DNA of 8,521 nucleotides, taken from Desulfovibrionales bacterium GWA2_65_9 (GTDB lineage: Bacteria; Desulfobacterota; Desulfovibrionia; Desulfovibrionales; Desulfovibrionaceae). Location of the stretch: the NCBI GenBank assembly GCA_001799475.1, contig MGTN01000097.1:1-8521 (forward strand). The letters run 5' to 3'. A program made the position numbers and the translations under genes. The first letter of the stretch is position 1. Each line of letters opens with the position of its first letter. This document shows, piece by piece, positions 1 to 5,762 of the stretch. The notes under the pieces are model-generated. The model did no database searches. It had not been told where the DNA came from and saw only the letters and a program-made list of their open reading frames with translations.

Positions 1-404
1 GCGAAGATGCGGCTCCCCGTAGCCAGAGACATGGCCTGGGGCGTGGCCTGGACCTCGTGCCAGCCGATCTCGGCAAAGCGGTTGCGCGTCACCGCCCCGC
101 CCAGCACCACGGACAAAAGCTGCGCACCCAGGCACACGCCGAGGATCAGCTTGCCCGCGTCCACGGCCTGGCGCAGGAAGCGCTTCTCCCCGGCCAGCCA
201 GGAATACTCGTCGTCATCATACACGCCCATGGGCCCGCCCATGACGAGCAGCCAGTCAAAGCTGACGAGTTCCGGCAGGGCCTCGCCCTTCCAGAGGTCG
301 GTGTGGGTCAGGCTGTGGCCGCGCGACTCGGCCCAGGCCGCGATCTCGGCCTCGTGTTCGAACTCCACGTGACGGATGCCGTGCAGGCGCAGGGGCTTGG
401 ACAT
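1..404 (-). CDS. Class I glutamine amidotransferase domain protein, C-terminus beyond the window
   Basis: The 134 visible N-terminal residues show a class I glutamine amidotransferase (GATase1) fold. The oxyanion-side motif VMGGPMGVYDDD lies at residues 54-65, and the nucleophile elbow GVCLGAQLL at 89-97 puts the catalytic Cys at residue 91. The catalytic His and Glu should lie beyond the left edge. Proteins of this type resemble the GMP synthase amidotransferase domain but stand alone; they remove the amide of glutamine or a related substrate, and the acceptor is usually unknown. The ATG at 404 follows GGAGGAG by 7 nt, a strong ribosome-binding site. The gene starts 31 nt after the stop of the spermidine-synthase-like gene on the same strand, so co-transcription is likely. 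The family is clear from the motifs; the substrate is not. Confidence 0.87.
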   Translation of the reverse strand, partial: MSKPLRLHGIRHVEFEHEAEIAAWAESRGHSLTHTDLWKGEALPELVSFDWLLVMGGPMGVYDDDEYSWLAGEKRFLRQAVDAGKLILGVCLGAQLLSVVLGGAVTRNRFAEIGWHEVQATPQAMSLATGSRIF

Positions 405-435
405 GGGGGCTCTCCTCCGGAGTCTGGCGCCGAGC

Positions 436-1980
436 TTACAGGCTCAGCAGGTAGTGGTCCACGGGCGCGAAGTCGTCGGTCAGCACGGGCGGGTCGCCGG
501 GCAGGTGGGCCTGGGGCACATAGCGCGTGTCCAGCATGGCCTGGAGGTCGGCCTTGGGGCTGGTCAGAGCCGGGGCAACGGGCGACTTGAAGGCCACCAG
601 CAGGATGTTCTGGAACTCCGTCGGGTCGGCCGGATTGAGCACCAGGAAACTCTCCACGCGCGGGAACACGGACTTGTAGGTGGCCAGAAGCGCCCGGTAG
701 AACCGGCTGCGCGGGCCTTCGGCGGCGCTGATGCAGTTCACCAGCACCACGCCGTCGGCGTCCAGCAGGCCGGACAGGGCCTGGACGGTCTCCCGCGTGG
801 CCAGATGGAAGGGCACGGAATAGTGGCTGGTGAACACGTCCATCAGGGCCACCTGGTACGTGTCGCCGTCATCCTGGGCACGGGCCTGGGCACGGCCCTG
901 GGCGCGGGCCAGGAAGCGCCGGGCGTCGTCGTGGTGCACGCGGACATCCGGGTGGCCGGGCCAGCCGAAATACTCGCCGGCGATGGCCGTGATGCCGGGG
1001 TCGATCTCCACCACGTCCAGGTGCGGCTGGCCGCCGAACTCCTGGGGCTGGCTCATCACATATTTGGGGAAGGAGTAGCCGCCGCCGCCGAGCATGAGCA
1101 TCCGGCGGGTGTCTGGCCGGAAGTGCCCGGCCAGGCGGTAGAAACGCGTGTAGGGCACGGCCAGGGCCAGGGGGTCGTCGACAAACATGCCCGACTGCAT
1201 GCCCTCCGGCCCGGTGGTCATCACGCGCATCTGCCCGCCGCCGCCACCGTCCTCGGTGTTGAACACCAGCACGCGCTGATAGCCGGTGTCGAGATCATAC
1301 AGGCCCACCCGCTGGAACTGGCCGTCCCACGCGGACAGGGTCACGGCGGCGAGCCCCACCAGCGCCAGAGCCGCGAGCTTGGCCACGCCGTCGCCCCGGT
1401 ACACGCAGGCCGAGGCCGCGACGAGCACCCCGGCCATGCACAGGATGATGTTCGTGGTGCCCAGGGTGGCCGTGAGCCAGAACCCGGCGGAAAAGGTGCC
1501 CACGATGCTGCCCAGGGTGGACAGGGCGTAGAGGTTCCCGGCGGTGCGGCCGGAGCTGGCCGCGCTCTCCATGCGCAGGCGCACGGCAAAGGGCGAGACC
1601 ACGCCCAGCAGCACCGAGGCCGGGCCGAACAGGATCAGCGTGGCGGCGAGGGTGGCCCCGGCCATGGGCAGGGGCAGCTCGGACACGCCCCAGGCCGTCC
1701 GGTTTTGCAGAAAGGCCAGCAGCAGGCCCTTGGACGCGGCCATGGCCAGGGTGGCCACGGCGGCCAGCAGGATCAGGCGCGCCAGGAGCTTGGGCTCGGG
1801 CCGACGGTCGGCCAGCCGCCCGCCCCACCAGTAGCCCAGGGACAGCGCGCCCAGCACCACGCCGATGAGGCTGGTCCAGACCACGATGGAGGTGCCGAGG
1901 AACGGCGCCAGCACGCGGGAGCCCGTGAGCTCCAGCACCATGACCACGGCTCCGCAGAGAAAAACGGCGAGTTCAAGCAT
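436..1980 (-). CDS. Membrane protein with C-terminal spermidine-synthase-like domain
   Basis: The predicted protein has 514 residues. Residues 1 to about 215 are hydrophobic, with about six or seven membrane segments, and carry the ELTGSRVLAPFLG signature (17-29) typical of membrane-fused spermidine synthase homologues. Residues about 225-514 form a methyltransferase-like Rossmann domain: LMLGGGGYSFP at 295-305, VVEIDP at 323-328, HHDDARRF at 349-356, and the closing motif TDDFAPVDHY at 501-510. Family members are annotated as polyamine aminopropyltransferases or fused MFS/spermidine synthases. Here the usual GGGDG loop reads GGGGYS, so spermidine synthesis is not assured. The start is the ATG at 1980, where the hydrophobic N-terminus begins. 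An upstream TTG at 2070 is in frame, but it would run through 13-bp tandem duplications that look non-coding. The ribosome-binding site is weak (GGGGG, 8 nt upstream). Confidence 0.85.
   Translation of the reverse strand: MLELAVFLCGAVVMVLELTGSRVLAPFLGTSIVVWTSLIGVVLGALSLGYWWGGRLADRRPEPKLLARLILLAAVATLAMAASKGLLLAFLQNRTAWGVSELPLPMAGATLAATLILFGPASVLLGVVSPFAVRLRMESAASSGRTAGNLYALSTLGSIVGTFSAGFWLTATLGTTNIILCMAGVLVAASACVYRGDGVAKLAALALVGLAAVTLSAWDGQFQRVGLYDLDTGYQRVLVFNTEDGGGGGQMRVMTTGPEGMQSGMFVDDPLALAVPYTRFYRLAGHFRPDTRRMLMLGGGGYSFPKYVMSQPQEFGGQPHLDVVEIDPGITAIAGEYFGWPGHPDVRVHHDDARRFLARAQGRAQARAQDDGDTYQVALMDVFTSHYSVPFHLATRETVQALSGLLDADGVVLVNCISAAEGPRSRFYRALLATYKSVFPRVESFLVLNPADPTEFQNILLVAFKSPVAPALTSPKADLQAMLDTRYVPQAHLPGDPPVLTDDFAPVDHYLLSL
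873..908 (-). repeat. Three tandem 12-bp units inside the spermidine-synthase-like gene
   Basis: Units at 873-884, 885-896 and 897-908 read cctgggcacggg, cctgggcacggc and cctgggcgcggg. On the coding strand they give an xRAQ repeat (RAQGRAQARAQ, around residues 359-369) in a loop between the HHDDARRF motif and the strand YQVALMD. Each unit is four codons, so copy-number changes keep the frame. This looks like a slippage-generated surface loop. Confidence 0.85.
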
Positions 1981-2169
1981 CAAGCGCGCCCCCGGAAACA
2001 GGATGCACGACCTTACGACGGCGCGGCCCAGAAGGGCAAGAGGGAAGGGCAAGAGGCAAGGCCGGGGCAAGGGGGAAGCCGGGGCGAGAGGCCGGGGCGA
2101 GAGGCCGGGAAAAATACGGCCCCAAAGGGCAAGGGCAAGGCCGGGCCAGGGTGCGGGGCTCTCGCCCGG
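1981..2169. repeat. Purine-rich intergenic gap with two perfect 13-bp tandem duplications
   Basis: The 189-nt gap between murI and the spermidine-synthase-like gene is rich in G and A on the plus strand. It contains gaagggcaagagg twice in tandem (2031-2043 and 2044-2056) and gccggggcgagag twice in tandem (2078-2090 and 2091-2103). A third, shorter gggcaa duplication follows near 2127-2138. Many G-runs could form quadruplex DNA on this strand, but that is inference. I see no gene in it. Confidence 0.8.
2110..2143 (-). terminator. Weak candidate terminator after murI
   Basis: Read on the minus strand, CGGCC and GGCCG (5-bp arms, about 17-nt loop) are followed by TATTTTT. The stem is short and the loop long, so this is only a candidate. 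If it fails, murI transcription continues into the spermidine-synthase-like gene. Confidence 0.25.
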
Positions 2170-3084
2170 CTACAAATCCACCAGGGTCACGTCCGAGGGC
2201 GACAGCGGCTCGCCCAGGAAGATCTCGCCCACGCGGGCGAAGCGGTCGGGATCGTCCGTGGCGAAGAAGCGGACGCTGCCGGTAACAAGGCCAGTAACGG
2301 AGCCCGTAACAGCGCCCGTAACAGCGCCCGTCCCGTCGCCACCCTGCCTGTGGTCAGGCCGCAAGAGCCCGCGCGCGCCCAGTTCCTCGGCCACCCAGTT
2401 GGCCGTGGTCTCGGCGGAGTCGATGAGGCACACGCCGCTCGGCAGCACGCCCTGGATGGCCTGGGCCAGCACCGGGAAGTGCGTGCAGCCGAGCACCAGG
2501 CAGTCCGGGCCGCCCTCGGGGAACTCGGCCATGAGCGGGTCCAGGTAGCGCCGGGCGATGTCCGTGACGACCTGGCCGTCGATCCAGCCTTCCTCGGCGA
2601 GCGAGACGAAGAGCTGGGCGGGCCGGGTGGCGATGGTGGCCTCCGGGAGTCGGCGCAGGATGGCTGCCTGGTAGGCCGCGCCGCGCACGGTGCCGCCCGT
2701 GGCGATGACCGCGATGCGTCCGCGCGGGGCCGACAGGCAGGCCGCCGCAGCGCCGGGCTCGATGACCCCGGTGCAGGGCAGGCCGGGGTAGGCCTCGGCC
2801 AGGCCGGGCATGGCCACGGAGGAGGCGGTGTTGCAGGCCACCACGAGCATCTTCACGCCGATGTCCACGAGGACGCGGGTGGTCTGGAGCGCATAGCGCG
2901 CAACCGTCGCCCCGCTCTTGGTGCCGTAGGGCAGGCGGGCGGTGTCGCCCAGGTACAGAAAGTTCTCGGCGGGCAGCGCACGGCGCAGGGCGCGCAAAAC
3001 GGTCAGCCCGCCCACGCCGGAGTCGAAGACGCCGATGGGGAGATTGGCGGGGAGCTGTGCGGAGGCGGAGGTATCTGTGCTCAT
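2170..3084 (-). CDS. murI: Glutamate racemase
   Basis: MurI interconverts L- and D-glutamate in the cytoplasm, supplying D-glutamate for peptidoglycan. The product is 304 residues, slightly long for the family. The N-terminal motif IGVFDSGVGGLTVL (residues 17-30) contains the conserved Asp21-Ser22. The two catalytic cysteines are visible: Cys84 in VVACNTAS and Cys200 in LGCTHFP. The C-terminal segment VRFFATDDPDRFARVGEIFLG (271-291) is also typical. The extra length comes from an N-terminal tail of about 14 residues and a VTG-rich linker at about 253-270. The ATG at 3084 is chosen as the only in-frame ATG before the motif. No clear Shine-Dalgarno sequence precedes it, and a TTG at 3123 is possible but also lacks one. 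The gene lies 66 nt downstream of the low-GC orphan. Confidence 0.95.
   Translation of the reverse strand: MSTDTSASAQLPANLPIGVFDSGVGGLTVLRALRRALPAENFLYLGDTARLPYGTKSGATVARYALQTTRVLVDIGVKMLVVACNTASSVAMPGLAEAYPGLPCTGVIEPGAAAACLSAPRGRIAVIATGGTVRGAAYQAAILRRLPEATIATRPAQLFVSLAEEGWIDGQVVTDIARRYLDPLMAEFPEGGPDCLVLGCTHFPVLAQAIQGVLPSGVCLIDSAETTANWVAEELGARGLLRPDHRQGGDGTGAVTGAVTGSVTGLVTGSVRFFATDDPDRFARVGEIFLGEPLSPSDVTLVDL
2279..2326 (-). repeat. Four tandem 12-bp units inside murI
   Basis: Units at 2279-2290, 2291-2302, 2303-2314 and 2315-2326 all carry a GTAAC core; the last two are identical (cccgtaacagcg), and a degenerate fifth follows at 2327-2338. They encode AVTGAVTGSVTGLVTG, a four-residue repeat inserted between LGARGLLRP and the conserved VRFFATD segment. 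The period keeps the reading frame. Confidence 0.9.
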
Positions 3085-3150
3085 GGTTGGGGAGTTGTGC
3101 ACCGGGGAGGGGGTGGGAGTCAATTGGAGGCTAGGCTAATCTAATAAAAT

Positions 3151-4095
3151 TTACAACTGAACATAGTCGACAATATCCTCAAGGGAGCCGAGTTCAATGT
3201 CTATTGGACATAGTGGAGTGGATTGTGTTTCTGGCGGGAGCCAAAGGAATCTGTGCTCTCTTTGATACCAATATCGAAAATGTTTGGAAAAATACGGGTC
3301 AATGTCCTGCTTTAGTCCTATTAAATATGGGTCGAAATAGTTCACAGCGCTATTCCAAAAACACCAATTCACCAAATGCACACCCATCTTACGTTTCAAT
3401 AAGTCAAGGAATCTCTGCTTGTCCTTGATTATGACACAAGCATCTGACTCAAAATCATCAAATAGCCGCAAGTCTAACGATCTAGCCACGCACCATACGT
3501 AATAATCCGTTGAGGAACGAACACACCGTTTCAGATCAGTTGTTGGCGTAATTTTACCCTTGCTTACTCCTGTCTTTCCATCCAATATTTCAATTTTAAC
3601 CTCATCTCTTGGGAAATATGCCGTCACAGATAGTTCATCGTCTCTGATAGCTTGGTTCAGAGTTGGATCAGCATAATAGCTTGCTGGGGCAATCCGTAGC
3701 TTTCCTCTAAATACAAATTCTTTCGCATATTGACTCTTTGTGAATTTTACAAAACAAGATCCTGGAGACGGGATTGAAATGGAAGATAAAGCAGCTACTG
3801 CTTTTGGCTTCTCTGGGTATGTTGCATTCACAACTTGCAGCTCCTTGAGGGCATTCTGCGGGATACCCCCACGCCGCCCACTCTCTTCAAGTAGATGCGT
3901 AAATAATTCAGACCAATACTCAAGATCTGGACCAATAGGGAGCGGTGCAATTTGCCCTTTCTCTGTTAACCTCATCAAATTTGACATAACATCTCGTACT
4001 CGTTGATCAACTTGTAATTGAGACGCATTTTTTAAATACGGACGAAGCGCGTATCTCTGTCTCCACATGTCAGCACGCGACAAATTACCGGACAT
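3151..4095 (-). CDS. Low-GC orphan protein with DUF2971-like C-terminal part
   Basis: The 314-residue product is of unknown function. Residues 1 to about 100 look helical and charged. Residues about 114-314 resemble the loose DUF2971-type group found in accessory regions: FVKFTKSQYAKEFVFRGKLR followed by SYYADP (115-144), a central VWCVARSLDLRLFDDFESDA stretch with VIIKD (200-225), and a late YWYQREHRFLWLP (275-287), which corresponds to the usual Y..E.E.R box. This assignment is by eye and tentative. The G+C content is about 40% (24 of 60 in 3421-3480) against about 65-70% next door, with unlike codon use, so recent acquisition is likely. The ATG at 4095 lies inside the end of the thioesterase gene, with GGAGG about 9-11 nt upstream, and overlaps its stop by 11 nt. 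A role in defence is possible but unproven. Confidence 0.8.
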   Translation of the reverse strand: MSGNLSRADMWRQRYALRPYLKNASQLQVDQRVRDVMSNLMRLTEKGQIAPLPIGPDLEYWSELFTHLLEESGRRGGIPQNALKELQVVNATYPEKPKAVAALSSISIPSPGSCFVKFTKSQYAKEFVFRGKLRIAPASYYADPTLNQAIRDDELSVTAYFPRDEVKIEILDGKTGVSKGKITPTTDLKRCVRSSTDYYVWCVARSLDLRLFDDFESDACVIIKDKQRFLDLLKRKMGVHLVNWCFWNSAVNYFDPYLIGLKQDIDPYFSKHFRYWYQREHRFLWLPPETQSTPLCPIDIELGSLEDIVDYVQL

Positions 4096-4543
4096 AGGTT
4101 TCCCCCTCCAACACCCGCCGCACCTCGCCCTCGTCCTCCACGATCTCAAAGGCGGCGCGCAACTCGTCCGGCACCTTGGTCGGGCGGCCCGTGGCTAGGC
4201 TCACGAAGACCCACATGGTCTCGGCCTCGGCCAGGATGGTCTTGTCCGCCGCGCGCCAGAACAGGTAGCGCCGGGGCGTGGAGCGCGCGTTGAAGCCCGC
4301 GATCCAGGTGCAGGCCGTGAGGGCCTCCCCAAAAAACGCCGGGCGCTTGTAGGTGATGGTGTGCGAGCGCACCACCCAGCCCATGCCCTCGGCCACGTAG
4401 CGCGCCATGGGCCAGCCCTGGGCGCTGGAGTGCGCCACGGCCACGTCCTGCATCCACTGGAGATAGCGCAGGTTGTTCACGTGGCCCTGGACGTCGATGT
4501 CCGGCTTTGCCACGACGATGTCGCGGGTGAAGATGCGCGGCAT
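4085..4543 (-). CDS. Acyl-CoA thioesterase of the 4HBT hot-dog family
   Basis: The product has 152 residues, the usual size for a single hot-dog domain of the YbgC/FadM type, which hydrolyses acyl-CoA (or acyl-ACP) thioesters in the cytoplasm. The signature DIDVQGHVNNLRYLQWMQD at residues 15-33 holds the likely catalytic Asp17 and the GHVNN turn. It is followed by the long helix and the strand pattern SHTITYKRPAFFGE typical of the family. The substrate cannot be read from the sequence. The ATG at 4543 lies 8 nt after the PocR gene stop, and GAGCGGG just upstream may serve as the ribosome-binding site; the two genes are almost surely one operon. The last codons overlap the start of the low-GC orphan, so the extreme C-terminus may have been altered when that gene arrived. 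Confidence 0.88.
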   Translation of the reverse strand: MPRIFTRDIVVAKPDIDVQGHVNNLRYLQWMQDVAVAHSSAQGWPMARYVAEGMGWVVRSHTITYKRPAFFGEALTACTWIAGFNARSTPRRYLFWRAADKTILAEAETMWVFVSLATGRPTKVPDELRAAFEIVEDEGEVRRVLEGETYVR

Positions 4544-4551
4544 ATACCCGC

Positions 4552-5064
4552 TCAGCGCCGCAGGGCGAAGTCTCTGAGGATGGCGTCCACGCGCTCGGCA
4601 ATCTCCGCCGCCACGGTCTCGGCCTCGTCATTGGTCATGGCGCTGATGCCGGAGCACAGATCCTCGACCTCGGCCTCCGCGATGCCTGCGGACTTCTCGA
4701 TCATGAAGGCGTCGATCTCGCCCTGGTCCAGGAACCGCCCGCAGCCGCCCACCACGCCGACCATCAGGCCGTCGACCATGACCGGCACGCAGATCTTGAG
4801 CAGCCCGGCGTCGCACTCAGAGACGACCGACGCGCTCGTGGACCGGGCCTCGGCGGCCATGGCCGAATGCGCCACGGAGCAGATGGCCGAGACGCCCGCA
4901 GGCTGGGCCTTAATGGCCGGGCAGATGCGGTTGGCCCAGGTGGTGTGCCCGGTGAAGGTGAAGCCCTTGTCGTCATAGACCCGGGCGTTCAGCCCGTAGC
5001 GCTCATGGATTTCCTGCTCCAGGGCCTGCCAGGCCTCCTTGGGCAAAATGTCGGTCATCTGCAT
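4552..5064 (-). CDS. Stand-alone PocR-domain sensory protein
   Basis: The 170-residue product consists almost entirely of a PocR ligand-binding domain. Visible features are NRICPAIK (45-52), ICSVAH (61-66), the SECDAGLLKICVPVMVDG stretch (82-99) and GVVGGCGRFL (103-112), followed by a helical tail. Six cysteines (48, 62, 84, 92, 108, 137), several at positions usually conserved in the domain, could bind a metal, cluster or haem. No DNA-binding, kinase or GGDEF domain is attached, so the output must be through a partner or the protein binds ligand only. PocR domains were predicted to sense small organic compounds. The ATG at 5064 follows AAGGAG by 8 nt; an in-frame ATG at 5118 lacks such a site. 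The gene heads the minus-strand operon with the thioesterase. Confidence 0.85.
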   Translation of the reverse strand: MQMTDILPKEAWQALEQEIHERYGLNARVYDDKGFTFTGHTTWANRICPAIKAQPAGVSAICSVAHSAMAAEARSTSASVVSECDAGLLKICVPVMVDGLMVGVVGGCGRFLDQGEIDAFMIEKSAGIAEAEVEDLCSGISAMTNDEAETVAAEIAERVDAILRDFALRR

Positions 5065-5079
5065 GCTCGTTTCTCCTTG

Positions 5080-5093
5080 TTGACTTGCGTCAA
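5080..5093. promoter_or_regulatory. Palindrome TTGAC-N4-GTCAA, possible CRP/FNR-type operator
   Basis: A perfect 5-bp inverted repeat with a 4-nt spacer (TTGACttgcGTCAA) lies 15 nt upstream of the PocR start codon, just before its ribosome-binding site. The geometry matches FNR-type boxes (TTGAT-N4-ATCAA), and TTGAC-type palindromes have been proposed for CRP/FNR-family regulators of Desulfovibrio. Regulator identity is inference. The position would suit repression of the PocR-thioesterase operon. Confidence 0.45.
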
Positions 5094-5099
5094 GGCAGA

Positions 5100-5154
5100 C
5101 GCTGGAAATTTCTGGCATAACAGAGCCGGGCCGTCAAATTGAGCGTTTCCAGCG
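5100..5154. repeat. Perfect 9-bp inverted repeat in the divergent control region
   Basis: CGCTGGAAA at 5100-5108 is matched by TTTCCAGCG at 5146-5154, with 37 nt between the arms. It could be a pair of operator half-sites looped by one regulator, or a stem in the PocR leader RNA. No family is recognised. Confidence 0.5.
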
Positions 5155-5182
5155 CAGGCTCATAACACGTCAAAACGCCTGG

Positions 5183-5196
5183 CGAAATATTTTTCG
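5183..5196. promoter_or_regulatory. Palindrome CGAAA-N4-TTTCG upstream of the 116-residue gene
   Basis: A perfect 5-bp inverted repeat with a 4-nt AT spacer lies 18 nt before the -35 element of the plus-strand promoter, in a locally AT-rich stretch. Its position suits an activator site. No known regulator is recognised. Confidence 0.3.
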
Positions 5197-5214
5197 AAAT
5201 GTGGACTATTGCGG

Positions 5215-5242
5215 TTGACTTTAAAACAGGAAGGATTACTAT
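5215..5242 (+). promoter_or_regulatory. Sigma-70-type promoter for the 116-residue gene
   Basis: TTGACT (5215-5220) and TACTAT (5237-5242) are separated by 16 nt in an AT-rich patch unlike the rest of the window. Transcription would start near 5249, giving a leader of about 20 nt that contains the AAGGAGG ribosome-binding site. Confidence 0.6.
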
Positions 5243-5267
5243 TTACTTCAGACAACAAGGAGGAACT

Positions 5268-5618
5268 ATGGGCAGCCTTCGTGAATACCGTGACCTGGAG
5301 ATCGACTGGAGCATGACCCCCTGGGACGCCGTGACCCTGTACCTGGAATGGGGCAACAATTCCTGGCACGCGCAGCACCAGCCCGTGCGCTCCAAGGCCG
5401 ACTACAGCAACTATTTCGTGGTCTACACCTGGGACAAGGCGCCCAGGGCCATCCTGGTCCGCCGCAATTCCGAGGAAGCCCGTGAGCTGGTCGAGCTTGA
5501 CCTGCCCGAGCAGATGGGCCGGAACTTCCTGGAGTCCGTGGGCCACCTGAAGGGCGTGTACCCGCCCAATGCTGAAGTCCGCACCTGGCTGGAAACCCAG
5601 CTTCGCGCCAAGAATTAG
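5268..5618 (+). CDS. Conserved-looking 116-residue protein of unknown function
   Basis: I do not recognise a named family. The product is 116 residues, soluble, acidic in its first half, with no signal peptide or membrane segment. It begins MGSLREYRDLEIDW, then has an aromatic-rich part (LYLEWGNNSWHAQHQ, 24-38; YFVVYTW, 49-55), a strand-like AILVRRNSEEAREL (61-74) and a C-terminal helix. The ATG at 5268 follows AAGGAGG by about 5 nt, the best ribosome-binding site in the window; a longer in-frame reading from 5199 would run through the promoter and is rejected. The gene has its own promoter and a strong terminator, so it is monocistronic and probably well expressed. It is divergent from the PocR operon and shares its control region. 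I recall similar hypothetical proteins from Desulfovibrio but cannot confirm this. Confidence 0.85.
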   Translation: MGSLREYRDLEIDWSMTPWDAVTLYLEWGNNSWHAQHQPVRSKADYSNYFVVYTWDKAPRAILVRRNSEEARELVELDLPEQMGRNFLESVGHLKGVYPPNAEVRTWLETQLRAKN

Positions 5619-5684
5619 GCCAAGACGAACCCCCTCTCCTTGACGAACAAGCTCCGATCCGCTTCATCCTCCTCTCCCCCCTCT

Positions 5685-5712
5685 GGGGCCGGACAACCGG
5701 CCCCCTTTTTTT
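5685..5712 (+). terminator. Rho-independent terminator after the 116-residue gene
   Basis: GGGGCCGG and CCGGCCCC form an 8-bp stem with an ACAA loop, followed after one C by seven T. This is a strong terminator that isolates the upstream gene from the lipoprotein gene. Confidence 0.93.
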
Positions 5713-5762
5713 GCCCGGCGCACGGTTGCCATGAGCCCTGGCCACGGGGTACACCCTCACGC

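Noticed and set aside
1295..1828. Minus-strand open reading frame of 177 residues in another frame
   Set aside because: It lies inside the spermidine-synthase-like gene and is rich in Arg, Gly and Pro, a frame shadow.
1981..2169. CRISPR-like array in the repeat-rich gap
   Set aside because: The repeats are directly tandem 13-mers without unique spacers, so this is not a CRISPR array.
376..3144. Open reading frame of 922 residues on the plus strand
   Set aside because: It is antisense to murI and the spermidine-synthase-like gene, is full of His, Gly and Gln as expected from reading G+C-rich codons backwards, and runs through the tandem repeats. No family motif is seen.
5065..5175. Promoter for the PocR operon on the minus strand
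   Set aside because: Several TTGACG hexamers occur, but none has an acceptable -10 at 16-18 nt, so no promoter is called although one must exist in this region.
5199..5267. N-terminal extension of the 116-residue protein
   Set aside because: This stretch carries the -35, -10 and ribosome-binding site; the ATG at 5268 fits the AAGGAGG site.
5640..5762. N-terminal extension of the lipoprotein
   Set aside because: It would run through the preceding terminator and bury the signal peptide inside the protein.
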